47,971 bases of DNA from Thiocapsa sp. (GCF_022340925.1 NZ_JAJDNA010000079.1:1-47971), one strand, 5' to 3'. Shown: positions 1 through 9,551, counted from the first letter of the stretch. Made by a program: numbers and translations. The notes: generated by a model not told the origin, from the sequence alone.

Positions 1-1
1 C

Positions 2-3000
2 GATGTCACCCTGGCGGTGAATCCGACCCCGGAGCGCGCGCGAGTGCTGTTGTTCTCGCAAGGGACCGTCGATTTCACCCTGAGCATCTTCGCACGCAAA
101 GAGGCAAGAGATATCAAGGGCCTGGAATCCCTGGCCGGCAAGACACTGGCCACCTACCCCGGGTATTCCTGGAACGCGCGGTATCCCGACGAGCTGCCGG
201 AAACGCGCATCGTCACCGCGGCGGATGTCGAAGGGATGTTCCGCATGGTCGCGGCCGGTCAAGCGGATGCGGCCATCAACGAGACCGAGTCCGGCAAGGT
301 CCTGCTGCGCCGTGCGCTCCTCACCAATGTCGAGCCCAAGGCCGATGTGGTGTTCGACGGCCAACGCAGCCGCCGCGGGCACTATTTCGGGGTGAGCAGG
401 CGCCTGCCCTTGCTGGCGTCGATCCTGGACAAGTCCTTCGCGCAGATGCCGGAAGCCGAGAAGCAGCGCATCTGGAACCGTTGGTTCATTCAGGAGACCG
501 CTGCCGGCAAGGTCGATCTCAACGCCGAGGAGCGAGCCTACCTGGGCGCTGCGGTGGTTCGCCGTGCCCATGCCGCGGCTTGGATGCCCTTCGACTTTAC
601 CGATGGCGACGGGGCGCCGACGGGCGTCGCCGAGGACTACTGGCGGCTGATCCGCGACAAGCTCGGCCTGCGCGAGACCGGTGCCGATCGCCGGCCATTC
701 AGCGACATCCTGGCGGCCATGGAACGAGGCGACATCGACCTCTATACCGCCACCACGCGTACCGCCGACCGCGAGCGCTTCGCCCTGTTCTCCGACCCTT
801 ACGAGCGCTATCCCATCGCCATCGCCGGCGCGGCCGATGCGGGCCTCTACGCCGGTACCGCGTCCCTGGACGGGCGGCGCGTCGCCGTGGGCCGGGACTA
901 CAGCGCCTACCATTTGCTCAAGGCCCGCTCCCCGGGGATCGACTTCGTGCTGGTGGACGACACGCGCGCGGCCCTGGAGGCGGTCGCGGACGGCCGGGCG
1001 GATGCCGCGGTCGACATCCTGCCGGTGCTGCACCAGCAGATCGAGCAATTTCCGCCGGGGCGGGTCAAGCTCGTCGGGGTCACGGACGTGCAGTTCCCGC
1101 TGCAGGTGATGGTGGGGCGGCAGCACGCCGCGCTGATCCCGCTGATCAACCGCGCCATCTCCGCCATCACCCCGGAGGAGCGCGCCGCGATCCACAACAA
1201 GTGGCTGCTGCGCCAGGTGGTCACCGCCCCCGACTACAGCCTGTTGTGGCAGGTGCTTGTGGCGGCCCTGGTGATCCTGGCGACCATCCTGGTCTGGAAC
1301 CATCGGTTGCATCGGGAGGTGGCGCGCCGCAAGCAGGCGGAGACCGAGCTGCTGCACGCCAAGGACAGGGCGGACCGGGCCAGCCGCGCCAAGGGCGACT
1401 TCCTGGCCAACATGAGCCATGAGATCCGTACCCCGCTGAACGCCGTCATCGGCCTCACCCGCCTGTCGCTGGAGACCGATCCCGCGCCGGCGCTGCGCGA
1501 GTACCTGGGTAAGATCGATCTCTCGGCGCGAACCCTGCTGGGACTGATCAACGACGTTCTCGACCTCGCCCGCATCGAGGCGGGCAAGCTGCAGCAGCGG
1601 CAGGAGCCGCTGGAGCTGGCGGCGGCTCTGGAGCGGGTGCGGGTGATGGTGGAGCAACAGGCCGCCGACAAGGGGCTTGAGCTGCGCATCGAGGGGCCGC
1701 CGGAGCCGGTCGACATGCTGCTCGGCGATGAGCTCCGCCTAACCCAGGTGCTGTTGAATCTGGTCGGCAACGCGGTCAAGTTCACCGTCCGGGGCCGGGT
1801 GACGCTGGCCGTGCGGGTGGAGGACGCGAACGCGCGGGACCTGACGTTGGGCTTCACGGTCACCGACACCGGCATCGGCATCCCAGAGGAGCGCCGTTCC
1901 GACCTGTTCGATGCCTTCACCCAGCTCGACACCGCAAGCAACCGCGGTCACGGCGGCAGCGGCCTGGGACTCGCCATCAGCGCGCGCCTGGTCGCCCTGA
2001 TGGGTGGTCGTCTGGAGTTGGAGTCCGTCGAGGGCAAGGGCAGCCGCTTCTGGTTCAACCTGGTGTTCCCCCGCGCGACCCAGGTGGCTGCGGCGGAGGA
2101 ATCGTCGGCACTGGCGCTGGAAGCCCTGCGCGGTATCCGCGTGCTGGTGGCCGAGGACGACCCGGTGAGCCAGTTACTGGCGCGCGACCTCCTGAGAAAC
2201 CGCGGCGCCGTGGTCACCCTGGCCGCCACCGGAACCGAGGCGGTCGCCGCGGCGGCCCAGGGCGGCTTCGATATCGTGCTCATGGACGTCCGCATGCCGG
2301 AGATGGACGGCCTGACGGCCTGCCGGCGCATCCGCGCCCTGCCGGGCGGGGAGACGCTGCCCATCGTCGCACTGACTGCCAACGCCCTGGCCGGAGAGCG
2401 CGAGCGTTGTCTGGCGGCGGGCATGAACAGCTACCTCACCAAGCCGCTGGAGCCCGAGGCACTCTGCGCCGAGCTGTGCCGCTGGCTGCGGTTACCCGCC
2501 GGGGAGATCGGCGTCCGGCGGCGGGCATCCGCCCCGCTCGCCGCGGAACGCGCAATGCCCGGCTTCGATGCGGTCAAGGTGCGGCGCTGGCAGGACGAGT
2601 TTCCGGACACCTGGCGCCGCATGGTGCGTGCGTTCGTCGCCGGGTATCCGGCGGGGACAACCGCCATCCGTACCGCCCTGGACGCCGGGGACCGGGCTCG
2701 GGCGGGCGACATGCTGCATCGCCTGCGCGGGACCGCCGGGTCGCTGGGGGCGGAGGAGCTGAGCGAGTCGGCAGGGCGGCTGGAGCTGGCCTTGGCGAAC
2801 GACGGCCCCGTCGATGCCGGCCTGCGTGCCGACTTCTTCGCCACCGCAGAGGCCACGCTGGCATTGCTTGCGGGGCTGGAGCCCCCGGCGGCGGAAGCGG
2901 CATCCGTGGAGTGCGCCGAGCCAGGGTGCGGGGACCGGAGCCAGCGCATGCGCGAGCTGGAGGCGCTGCTGGAGGCAGGCAATACGCGCGCCCTGGACCA

Positions 3001-3145
3001 CCTGCCCTGGCTGGAGCGTCGTCTCGCCGCCGAGGCCCCCGCGGAGGGCGCAGAGCTGCTGCGGCAGATCGAGGCGTTGGACTTCCCGGCGGCCTTGGAA
3101 ACCCTGCGCAGGGTGGGAGCGTGCATTGTCGCCAACCCCCTCTAG
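2..3145 (+). CDS. Hybrid sensor histidine kinase with two periplasmic substrate-binding domains (5' partial)
   Basis: BvgS/EvgS-type hybrid kinase of the inner membrane, predicted to sense a small ligand and run a phosphorelay. The frame is open to the window edge and already inside a solute-binding domain at codon 1, so the true start lies upstream; the GTG at 17 is probably not it. Counting from 17: end of a first SBP_bac_3 domain (to ~160), a second (~175-400), a membrane segment (~410-430), HisKA with H468 in SHEIRTPLN, HATPase with an N box and GSGLGLAIS G box, a receiver with D757 in LMDVRMPEMDG and the conserved TKP lysine, and an Hpt domain with H901 in LHRLRGTAGS. The His-Asp-His relay is intact, but the final receiver must be a separate protein not seen here. 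The downstream gene faces the other way. Confidence 0.93.
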   Translation, partial: DVTLAVNPTPERARVLLFSQGTVDFTLSIFARKEARDIKGLESLAGKTLATYPGYSWNARYPDELPETRIVTAADVEGMFRMVAAGQADAAINETESGKVLLRRALLTNVEPKADVVFDGQRSRRGHYFGVSRRLPLLASILDKSFAQMPEAEKQRIWNRWFIQETAAGKVDLNAEERAYLGAAVVRRAHAAAWMPFDFTDGDGAPTGVAEDYWRLIRDKLGLRETGADRRPFSDILAAMERGDIDLYTATTRTADRERFALFSDPYERYPIAIAGAADAGLYAGTASLDGRRVAVGRDYSAYHLLKARSPGIDFVLVDDTRAALEAVADGRADAAVDILPVLHQQIEQFPPGRVKLVGVTDVQFPLQVMVGRQHAALIPLINRAISAITPEERAAIHNKWLLRQVVTAPDYSLLWQVLVAALVILATILVWNHRLHREVARRKQAETELLHAKDRADRASRAKGDFLANMSHEIRTPLNAVIGLTRLSLETDPAPALREYLGKIDLSARTLLGLINDVLDLARIEAGKLQQRQEPLELAAALERVRVMVEQQAADKGLELRIEGPPEPVDMLLGDELRLTQVLLNLVGNAVKFTVRGRVTLAVRVEDANARDLTLGFTVTDTGIGIPEERRSDLFDAFTQLDTASNRGHGGSGLGLAISARLVALMGGRLELESVEGKGSRFWFNLVFPRATQVAAAEESSALALEALRGIRVLVAEDDPVSQLLARDLLRNRGAVVTLAATGTEAVAAAAQGGFDIVLMDVRMPEMDGLTACRRIRALPGGETLPIVALTANALAGERERCLAAGMNSYLTKPLEPEALCAELCRWLRLPAGEIGVRRRASAPLAAERAMPGFDAVKVRRWQDEFPDTWRRMVRAFVAGYPAGTTAIRTALDAGDRARAGDMLHRLRGTAGSLGAEELSESAGRLELALANDGPVDAGLRADFFATAEATLALLAGLEPPAAEAASVECAEPGCGDRSQRMRELEALLEAGNTRALDHLPWLERRLAAEAPAEGAELLRQIEALDFPAALETLRRVGACIVANPL

Positions 3146-3245
3146 GCAACGGGGACCAACCCGACCGTCCCTCGGCACGCCTCGGCCCCACCACAATCCA
3201 GCGCAACGGATAGACATCGTTCGTAGAGCTATGGCGCTCGTGGGG

Positions 3246-3941
3246 TCAAATGGCCTTTTCGGGGTTTTCCCGATGGGGCCGATGCCCCGCAACCGGAGCC
3301 GGGTGCGTCGCCGGCGTCTTGTGGCGGTAGTCGCAGAGATCGGCGATGGGACATTCGGGACATCTCGGCTTGCGTGCGAGACAGACATAGCGGCCATGCA
3401 GGATCAGCCAATGGTGTGCGTCTTTCAGGAAGGCCTTGGGGACATGGCGCAGCAAAGCCTGCTCAACAGCGAGCGGCGTCTTGCCGGTCGCGATACCGGT
3501 TCGATTGGCGACGCGGAAGATATGGGTGTCCACCGCCATGGTTGGTTCACCGAACGCGGTGTTGAGGACCACATTGGCGGTCTTGCGCCCGACCCCGGGA
3601 AGTGCCTCCAGCGCCTTGCGCTCGTGCGGCACCTGCCCACCATGCTCCGCCATCAGGAGCGCGCACGTCTTGAGGATGTTCTTGGCCTTGGTGTTGAGCA
3701 GACCGATGGTCCTGATGTGCTCCTTGAGCCCCTCCTCACCGAGCGCCAGTATCGCTTCGGGTGTGTTCGCGACCTCGAACAAGCGCGCCGTGGCCTTGTT
3801 GACGCCCTTGTCGGTGGCTTGGGCGGAGAGGATGACCGCCACCAGGAGCTCGAAGGGCGTGCGATAAACGAGCTCGGTGGTGGGCGATGGATTGGCGGCG
3901 CGCAGCCGCTCGAAGATTCGACTGCGCTTGTCCTTGTTCAT
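3246..3941 (-). CDS. nth: Endonuclease III (base-excision repair DNA glycosylase/AP lyase)
   Basis: Removes oxidised pyrimidines and cleaves the abasic site by beta-elimination. The 231-aa product has the helix-hairpin-helix LPGVGRKTANVVLN with catalytic K120, the general-base aspartate D138 in AVDTH, and a [4Fe-4S] ligand set spaced C-x6-C-x2-C-x5-C near residue 200. K120 and D138 have the E. coli numbering, which supports the ATG at 3941. The frame continues upstream to a TTG at 4001, but those codons do not look like the family. The protein is about 20 residues longer than E. coli Nth because of a basic, proline-rich C-terminal tail. No partner gene of the usual rnf-nth arrangement is adjacent, so it looks monocistronic. 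Confidence 0.96.
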   Translation of the reverse strand: MNKDKRSRIFERLRAANPSPTTELVYRTPFELLVAVILSAQATDKGVNKATARLFEVANTPEAILALGEEGLKEHIRTIGLLNTKAKNILKTCALLMAEHGGQVPHERKALEALPGVGRKTANVVLNTAFGEPTMAVDTHIFRVANRTGIATGKTPLAVEQALLRHVPKAFLKDAHHWLILHGRYVCLARKPRCPECPIADLCDYRHKTPATHPAPVAGHRPHRENPEKAI

Positions 3942-4036
3942 CTGCTGGACCCGGGGTGTTCGACTGAGCTGGAGGCGTCGTTTTGAACCGCCAAGACGCA
4001 AGGGACGCGGCGAAGCATTCGGCGCTGCCCACGGAG

Positions 4037-4146
4037 GTGCCGCCAGGTTGAGTCGCCGAGCTGGCTGTATGTGTAATGAACAGCGAAACCACGTTTGGCT
4101 GTTCCGTGCTGATGGTTGGCCAGAATGGCCAAGGCGTCAGCGTCTC
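4037..4146 (-). repeat. Dispersed intergenic repeat, copy A
   Basis: About 110 bp which, read on the reverse strand, begins GAGACGCTGA, continues with GGCCATTCTGGCCAACCATC and then a T-rich stretch. It matches copy B (13931-14042) along its length, with 31 of 38 identities over the first 38 bases, and copy C (10105-10140) more weakly. It contains an imperfect GGCCA-N3-TGGCC palindrome. It lies upstream of nth. The family is not recognised. Confidence 0.55.
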
Positions 4147-4201
4147 CGACACGACTCGGAACGGTTTCTAGCCGGTGGATAACGGATGACAGCTCTTTTC
4201 A

Positions 4202-4230
4202 GGATGACTCAACGACGAGCCGAGTCATCC
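4202..4230. repeat. Inverted repeat, 9-bp perfect arms
   Basis: GGATGACTC (4202-4210) and GAGTCATCC (4222-4230) are perfect reverse complements around an 11-nt loop. It lies between the divergent nth and lexA genes. It has no T tract, so it is not an obvious intrinsic terminator. Function unknown; a protein-binding site is possible. Confidence 0.4.
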
Positions 4231-4343
4231 CGGAAGCACAGAGTGTTGCGCGCCTGCCAGCGCAAAGGTGTTGTCCGGTGTCATCGGCGAATAGCCCCGT
4301 GGCCGGGCGGTTCCACCCCTATTGTGCGGGCTTCGGATCGGGA

Positions 4344-4376
4344 TTGAAATCGCTGGGAAGCTGTATAAAATAACAG
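4344..4376 (+). promoter_or_regulatory. LexA (SOS) operator overlapping the lexA promoter
   Basis: CTGTATAAAATAACAG (4361-4376) is a perfect CTGT-N8-ACAG SOS box of the gammaproteobacterial type, 31 bp before the lexA ATG. A plausible sigma70 promoter, TTGAAA (4344-4349), 16 bp, TAAAAT (4366-4371), places the -10 element inside the operator. LexA binding would therefore block RNA polymerase: an autoregulated SOS promoter for lexA-imuA-imuB. Confidence 0.9.
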
Positions 4377-4407
4377 TTCATTTCTCTGGCCGACCCACCC
4401 TCTAAAC

Positions 4408-5055
4408 ATGAGCGATGACCTGACCCCGCGCCAGCAGCAGATCCTGGATCTCATCGAGAGTCATATCCTGGAGACGGGGGTGCCGCCCACCCGTGCCGAG
4501 ATCGCTCGAACCTTTGGTTTTCGTTCCGCCAATGCGGCGGAGGATCATCTGCGTGCTTTGGCGCGGCACGGCGTGATCGAGCTGACCAGGGGTCGCTCGC
4601 GCGGCATCCGCCTGATCGGTCACACCACCGTGGCGAAGGAAGCTGGGCTCCCGGTGATCGGACGGGTTGCTGCCGGCAGCCCCATCCTGGCTGCACCGCA
4701 TGTTGAGGACTATTGTCCGGTTGACCCCCATCTATTTCGCCCCAGTGCAGACTACCTGTTGCGGGTACGCGGCAGCAGCATGCGCGATGCCGGCATCCTC
4801 GATGGCGATTTGCTAGCGGTGCATGCTACCTCCGAGGCCCGGAACGGCCAGATCGTGGTGGCGCGTCTGGGCGACGAGGTCACGGTCAAGCGCTTGCGTC
4901 GGCACGCGCGCTGGACCTATCGGGTGCATCTTTTGGCCGAAAATCCAAGCTTCGAGCCGATCCAGGTCGATCTGCGCGAGCAGGAGCTGGTCATCGAGGG
5001 GTTGGGCGTCGGCGTGCTGCGGCTCGGACTGGCGGCCGAGCCGCAACGGTTTTAG
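4408..5055 (+). CDS. lexA: LexA, SOS transcriptional repressor
   Basis: Represses SOS genes and self-cleaves when stimulated by RecA filaments. The 215-aa product has an N-terminal winged helix-turn-helix (residues 1-70; helix around [19 protein letters not shown]) and an S24 peptidase domain. The Ala89-Gly90 scissile bond in GRVAAGSP, nucleophile S124 in RGSSMRDAG and K161 in VTVKR are all present. It is the first gene of a lexA-imuA-imuB run controlled by the SOS box at 4361. The gap to imuA is only 31 nt. Confidence 0.97.
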   Translation: MSDDLTPRQQQILDLIESHILETGVPPTRAEIARTFGFRSANAAEDHLRALARHGVIELTRGRSRGIRLIGHTTVAKEAGLPVIGRVAAGSPILAAPHVEDYCPVDPHLFRPSADYLLRVRGSSMRDAGILDGDLLAVHATSEARNGQIVVARLGDEVTVKRLRRHARWTYRVHLLAENPSFEPIQVDLREQELVIEGLGVGVLRLGLAAEPQRF

Positions 5056-5086
5056 GGAAGCGCTGTCTGGATCATGGTCGATTGCA

Positions 5087-5779
5087 ATGCGTGTTCAACA
5101 GATCCTCGATCAACGCCCTGATCTCTGGCGGGGGCAGGCGTCAAGATATTCGCTGCCGGCCGGTATACCGACCGGGATACAGGCACTCGATGCCCAATTG
5201 GTCTGGGGCGGTTGGCCGGCGGGCAGCCTCAGCGAGATCTTGAGCGACCGGCCCGGCGAAGGGTTCGCCTTGACCGTGCCGGCCTTGGCGCGCCTGAGCC
5301 TCGACCCTCGCTGGCTGCTTCTGGTCGAGCCGCCGTTTCAGCCCTTCGCGCCTGCGCTTGCAGCCCATGGTCTGTGTCTGGGGCGATTGGTCGTGGTCAC
5401 GGCTGGAGCCGATCGGGCCTGGGTCGCGGAGCAGGGGCTGCGCTCGGGTGCATGCGGGGCCGTGCTGATATGGGGTGGGCGTTGGGAGAGGGGTAGCCTG
5501 CGTCGATTGCAGTTGGCTGCCGAGACGGGCGGTGCATTGGGGATCTTGTTCCGCGAAGAGGTTGCTGCCCGCTCGCCTTCTCCGGCAGTGCTGCGCCTGC
5601 GGATCCGTCCATCGCCGCTCGGCCGCGAGCTGACCCTGCTCAAGCAGCGAGGGGGACGTCCCGGCGCCCTCTTGATGCTGCCGCTCGATTCCGCTGGTCG
5701 GCGACTCGACCATTGCAACGCTTCCTGTGTGGGGCCGGATGAGCCGGGTGATCCAAATGATCGCTTGCATCAAAGCTAA
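5087..5779 (+). CDS. imuA: ImuA, translesion-synthesis-associated RecA/SulA-like protein
   Basis: Accessory factor of the ImuA-ImuB(-DnaE2) SOS mutasome, which lets the cell copy past damaged bases. The product is 230 aa from the ATG at 5087, the first ATG after lexA in this frame; codons further upstream overlap lexA and are not conserved-looking. The N-terminal GIPTGIQALDAQL resembles the RecA-fold entry seen in ImuA/SulA-like proteins, but there is no canonical Walker A GKT/S, as is usual in this family. The acidic-rich C-terminus is variable. It sits between lexA and imuB, the standard cassette order, so SOS induction through the lexA promoter is expected. Confidence 0.87.
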   Translation: MRVQQILDQRPDLWRGQASRYSLPAGIPTGIQALDAQLVWGGWPAGSLSEILSDRPGEGFALTVPALARLSLDPRWLLLVEPPFQPFAPALAAHGLCLGRLVVVTAGADRAWVAEQGLRSGACGAVLIWGGRWERGSLRRLQLAAETGGALGILFREEVAARSPSPAVLRLRIRPSPLGRELTLLKQRGGRPGALLMLPLDSAGRRLDHCNASCVGPDEPGDPNDRLHQS

Positions 5780-5803
5780 GCGCTGACTCCTCTCACTGGA
5801 CTC

Positions 5804-7255
5804 ATGCGCTGGCTCGCCGTTCACCTACCCGACTTGCCCCTGGAGGTCTTTGAGCGCGCGCTCGCGGCACCCCTGCCGCTTGCTGTCAGTGAAGCCGGTC
5901 GCGGTGAGCGGATCCTCCGTGCCAATCCGGCGGCGATCGCCGAGGGTGTGCGGCCCGGTCTCGGTGTCGCGACGGCACGTGCGCTCAGCCGTGCGCTGCG
6001 TGTGCTGCCGCGGCGGCCGGCGGCCGAGCGCGAGGCCTTGGAGCGCCTCGCCGCCTGGAGTCTGTGCTTCACGCCCCATGTCAGTCTCTCGTTGCCCCAC
6101 TCCTTGTTGCTCGACGTGGCCGCGAGCCTGCGCCTATTCGGCGGTGCCGAGGCCCTGATCAGGCAGGTAGCCGAGGGGGTATCGGCCCTCGGTTACCATC
6201 GACGTCTTGCACTGGCGCCCACGCCGCTCGGTGCGCTGGTCTTGGCGGCTTGGGGACCTGTCGGGCAACCTGATCGAGCGAATGTCATTGTTGAACTTCA
6301 CGCCTTGCGCTCGGCGCTCGCCCCACTTCCGCTACAGGCACTCGGGTTGAACGACCGGGAGCTCGGCGACCTGGCCCGCATGGGTCTGCGACAGATCTCC
6401 GACCTCTTAAGGCTGCCGCGCACGGGGCTCGCCGAGCGTCTGGGCAGGAGGCGCCTCATTCTGCTTGAACGCCTGCTTGGCGAGGTCGCCGATCCACGCC
6501 CCTGGTTCAAGCCACCTGCGTGTTACAGTGGCCGGCTTGAGCTGCCTGCCGAGATGGATCGGGTCGCGGGCCTGATCTTTCCGTGCCGACGTCTACTCGA
6601 TGAGTTGGAGGGTGTGCTCCGTGGCTGTCAGGGCGGAGTGGATCGCCTCGACTGGCGGCTTGAGCACGCCGGGCGGGATGCGACCTGCTTCGAGCTGGGC
6701 GCCGCACGTCCCTTGCGTGAAGCCGGTCGCTGGTTGGATCTGCTACGCGAGCGACTCGGTTGGCTCGAGCTCCCGGCGCCGGTGCGTGAGATCCGGCTTC
6801 TGGTCTCGCGTTTCCGCCCCCTCATCCCGGAGACAGGGGCACTCTTTCCCGAGCCGACCGCCCTGATCCAGGTGCCGGCCCCCGACTTGCTCGACCGGCT
6901 GCGTGCGCGTCTCGGCCCCGAAGCGGTGCAGGGGATCGCGCTGGTGGCCGATCATCGCCCGGAGCGTTCCTGGCGACGGTGTGATCCCGGTGAGTCCGGG
7001 ACGGGCATCCTACGCGCCGATCGTCCACTGTGGCTTTTGCCGAAGCCGCAACCCCTCCAGACCCGGAGAGGGCGCCCCTGGCTGGATGGACCACTGGGCC
7101 TGGGCGAGGAGCGCGAGCGTATCGATACCGGCTGGTGGGACGACTGCGAGGTGAGACGTGACTACTTCGTCGCCACCACCCAGCGTGGTGAGCGGCTCTG
7201 GATCTATCGCGAGCTCGAAGGTCGCCAAGGGTGGTTTCTGCACGGTTTGTTTTGA
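5804..7255 (+). CDS. imuB: ImuB, catalytically inactive Y-family DNA polymerase homologue
   Basis: Y-family (UmuC/DinB-like) scaffold protein that links the mutasome polymerase to the sliding clamp. In 483 aa, the N-terminal palm begins WLAVHLPDLPLEVF where an active DinB would carry DxD-type acidic residues, so the metal-binding site is missing, as in other ImuB proteins. A little-finger-like region follows, then the ImuB-typical C-terminal segment around DRPLWLLPKPQPL and a WWDDCEVRRDYFVA end. It starts 24 nt after imuA. ImuB normally acts with the error-prone polymerase DnaE2 (ImuC), but no dnaE2 follows here; the next gene is a glycosyltransferase-like protein. Confidence 0.92.
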   Translation: MRWLAVHLPDLPLEVFERALAAPLPLAVSEAGRGERILRANPAAIAEGVRPGLGVATARALSRALRVLPRRPAAEREALERLAAWSLCFTPHVSLSLPHSLLLDVAASLRLFGGAEALIRQVAEGVSALGYHRRLALAPTPLGALVLAAWGPVGQPDRANVIVELHALRSALAPLPLQALGLNDRELGDLARMGLRQISDLLRLPRTGLAERLGRRRLILLERLLGEVADPRPWFKPPACYSGRLELPAEMDRVAGLIFPCRRLLDELEGVLRGCQGGVDRLDWRLEHAGRDATCFELGAARPLREAGRWLDLLRERLGWLELPAPVREIRLLVSRFRPLIPETGALFPEPTALIQVPAPDLLDRLRARLGPEAVQGIALVADHRPERSWRRCDPGESGTGILRADRPLWLLPKPQPLQTRRGRPWLDGPLGLGEERERIDTGWWDDCEVRRDYFVATTQRGERLWIYRELEGRQGWFLHGLF

Positions 7256-7364
7256 TCCGAGTGCGATGCGACACATAGCCACCTGCAGGATGATGCTAAT
7301 ATCCTCCCACGCTTGACGGGCCCTCTCGCTCAGCCCGATTCGTTGTCACCCTGGACGCGGTTTA

Positions 7365-8483
7365 ATGGCCCATCTTTTCCTCGCCGTCACCGCCCACGGC
7401 TATGGCCATCTGGCGCAGGCCGCCCCGGTCGTGACAGCCCTCGCGCGGCGGCTGCCCGGTCTGAGGATCACCTTGCAGAGCGACATCGATCCGGGCTTTG
7501 CGCGCAGCCGTCTACCGCGGGGGTTTACGCACCTGCGGGAGGCGACCGATGTCGGACTGCTGATGGACGGTCCGCTCTGCACCCGCTGGTCGGAGAGCGT
7601 CGCGCACTACGCCGACTTCGAGGCCTCCTATGGCCGTCGGCTCGCGCACGAGATCGCCGTCCTGCGCCGAGCGGCCCCGGATCTCGTGCTCGCCGACGTG
7701 CCCTGGCTCCCGTTGGACGCGGCGCGACGGCTCGGCATCCCCGCGGTGGGTCTGTGCTCGCTCAACTGGTATGACATCCTGGTGTCGAGCCCGGTGGCCG
7801 AGCAGGTCCCGGCGCCCGTGATGGAACGGATGCGAGCGGTCTATGCCGAGGCCGATCTGTTCATCCGTCCAGCCCCTTCCATGCCGATGGGCTGGTTGCC
7901 GAACGCCCTCGACGTGGGACCCATCGCCAACCGCTATCTGGATCGCCGCGATGAGCTGCGCTCGCGCTGCGGCGTGCCGGCCGGTCGACCGTTCGCCCTC
8001 ATGCAGTTCGGGGGCTTTCTTGGTTTCGATCCCCTGGAGGCCTGGCCGGAGCAGGACCAGGTCCATTGGCTGGTCCAGGATCTCGGGGCCGGGGCGCGCC
8101 GCGATGCCACCAGCCTCTCCTCGCTTGGGCTGAGGGTCCCGGAGGTCCTCCCCGCCTGTGATCTGATGCTCTGCAAACCCGGCTACGGGACCTATTCCGA
8201 GGCCGCCGTGAATGGGGTTCCTGTCCTCTATGTCAGGCGCGGCGATTGGCCGGAGGAAGCGGCCTTGATACCCTGGCTGACCGAGCGAATGCCGACGCGT
8301 GAGATCACCGCCGTCGATCTCTTGGCCGGACGTCTCTCCGAGGCGATCGCCGAGCTGTGCGCGGCTGAGCGACCCCCCGCCGTGGAGCCCAGCGGGATCG
8401 ATGAGGTGGCGAGACTCCTGGAGCCCTGGCTCCGATCCTCGGATCCCGTCCTCGAACGCATGCCCAGATCAGAGGTCTGTTGA
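7365..8483 (+). CDS. GT-B-fold glycosyltransferase-like protein
   Basis: A 372-aa protein resembling glycosyltransferase-28 or MurG/UGT-type GT-B enzymes. The N-terminus MAHLFLAVTAHGYGHLAQ has the glycine/histidine-rich first loop of the acceptor domain. The C-terminal half has MQFGGFLG and LMLCKPGYGTYSEAAVNG, a nucleotide-sugar-site-like loop with the conserved Gly-x-x-(S/T)-x-x-E pattern. This region also resembles the uncharacterised domain fused to L-arabinokinases. Donor and acceptor cannot be read from sequence. No signal peptide or membrane segment is apparent. The gene ends 4 nt before the lytic transglycosylase and is probably co-transcribed with it, which hints at a cell-envelope role. 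Confidence 0.72.
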   Translation: MAHLFLAVTAHGYGHLAQAAPVVTALARRLPGLRITLQSDIDPGFARSRLPRGFTHLREATDVGLLMDGPLCTRWSESVAHYADFEASYGRRLAHEIAVLRRAAPDLVLADVPWLPLDAARRLGIPAVGLCSLNWYDILVSSPVAEQVPAPVMERMRAVYAEADLFIRPAPSMPMGWLPNALDVGPIANRYLDRRDELRSRCGVPAGRPFALMQFGGFLGFDPLEAWPEQDQVHWLVQDLGAGARRDATSLSSLGLRVPEVLPACDLMLCKPGYGTYSEAAVNGVPVLYVRRGDWPEEAALIPWLTERMPTREITAVDLLAGRLSEAIAELCAAERPPAVEPSGIDEVARLLEPWLRSSDPVLERMPRSEVC

Positions 8484-8487
8484 ACGC

Positions 8488-9294
8488 ATGATCACAGCGC
8501 TCCGCCTCCGTCCGAGTGGCGCCCTGCTCCTCATGGTGCTGGCGTGGTGGCCGTTGATGTGCTGGGGTACCCTGCCCGGCGCGGCCCCGCACGCCGATCC
8601 AGCTGCGGCGCCGTCCGCCGCAAGCCGGGCCGATGAAAACCAGGCTGTCAAACCCGCCCCTCCGAAGCGCCCCCCTCCGAGTCGCACCGAAGTCGAGGGG
8701 ATGATTCCACCGGTGGCCAGCCGATATGGTGTCGAGGAGGCATTGGTCCGGGCCGTGGTGGCCGCCGAGTCCAACTACAACGCCCATGCCGTTTCACATG
8801 CCGGCGCGATCGGGTTGATGCAGCTGATGCCACCGACCGCGGCGGACTACGGGGTGGGCTCAGTCGATGACCTCTTCGATGCCCGGACCAATCTCAACGC
8901 CGGGACCCGCCATCTGAAGCGTCTCCTGCGCAAGTACGACAACGATTACGGGCGCGTGATCATGGCATACAACGCCGGCGAGGGCGTGGTCGACCGGACC
9001 GACAGTCAGGTCACCTATCTGGAGACGCTCAACTACACCGAGGCCGTCATCAATCACTATCGCCGCAACGGCGGGACCCAGCCGACACAGGCCGCGCTGA
9101 GCCAGGTGCGCGCTCTGCGCGGGACGCGCAACCTGGGCAATGCGCGACGCCTCATGAAGAAGTATCTGGATCCCTCCCTGCTGTCGCTGAAGGTCAAGCC
9201 GACACTCGATCTGCGACGACTCAATCCGCGCCTGCACGAGGCCGGACCGGAGAGCAAGCCGATGTTCGAGCTCGGCTCCAGTGGTCGACCTTGA
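8488..9294 (+). CDS. Lytic transglycosylase (SLT domain), exported
   Basis: Cleaves the MurNAc-GlcNAc bond of peptidoglycan with formation of 1,6-anhydroMurNAc. The product is 268 aa from the ATG at 8488, 4 nt after the previous stop. An N-terminal hydrophobic signal segment (residues ~10-27) is followed by an Ala/Pro-rich linker (~30-68) and a compact SLT domain (~70-190). Catalytic E94 lies in VVAAESNYN, followed by the family motifs GAIGLMQLMP and MAYNAGEG. The C-terminal ~70 residues are basic and unassigned. A lipoprotein cysteine is possible (LMCWG) but the lipobox is poor. Close spacing suggests an operon with the GT-B-like gene. Confidence 0.9.
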   Translation: MITALRLRPSGALLLMVLAWWPLMCWGTLPGAAPHADPAAAPSAASRADENQAVKPAPPKRPPPSRTEVEGMIPPVASRYGVEEALVRAVVAAESNYNAHAVSHAGAIGLMQLMPPTAADYGVGSVDDLFDARTNLNAGTRHLKRLLRKYDNDYGRVIMAYNAGEGVVDRTDSQVTYLETLNYTEAVINHYRRNGGTQPTQAALSQVRALRGTRNLGNARRLMKKYLDPSLLSLKVKPTLDLRRLNPRLHEAGPESKPMFELGSSGRP

Positions 9295-9551
9295 GTCTTG
9301 GGCTGTTCCTGGAGGCGGCGCCTCCTGATGCATCCGTGAGGCAGGGTGTCGCCGAGCCGGCACTGGTCGGGACGTCGAGAATCGCAACGGAGGGTCGTCA
9401 TGAATGCCTGCGTCGATCTTGTCCGGCGTCGTCGGATGCATGGACCCACCCGTGCCGCCGCGTCGTTGCCGCATCCGTTGCACTGTGCGGGACCGCTGCA
9501 CAGGTTTGGTACCGGTCGTCTGTTCCCCGCTCGATGCGAGCACTGACCAGG

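Noticed and set aside
17..19. GTG as the start of the hybrid kinase
   Set aside because: The reading frame continues to the window edge within the substrate-binding domain, so the real start is outside.
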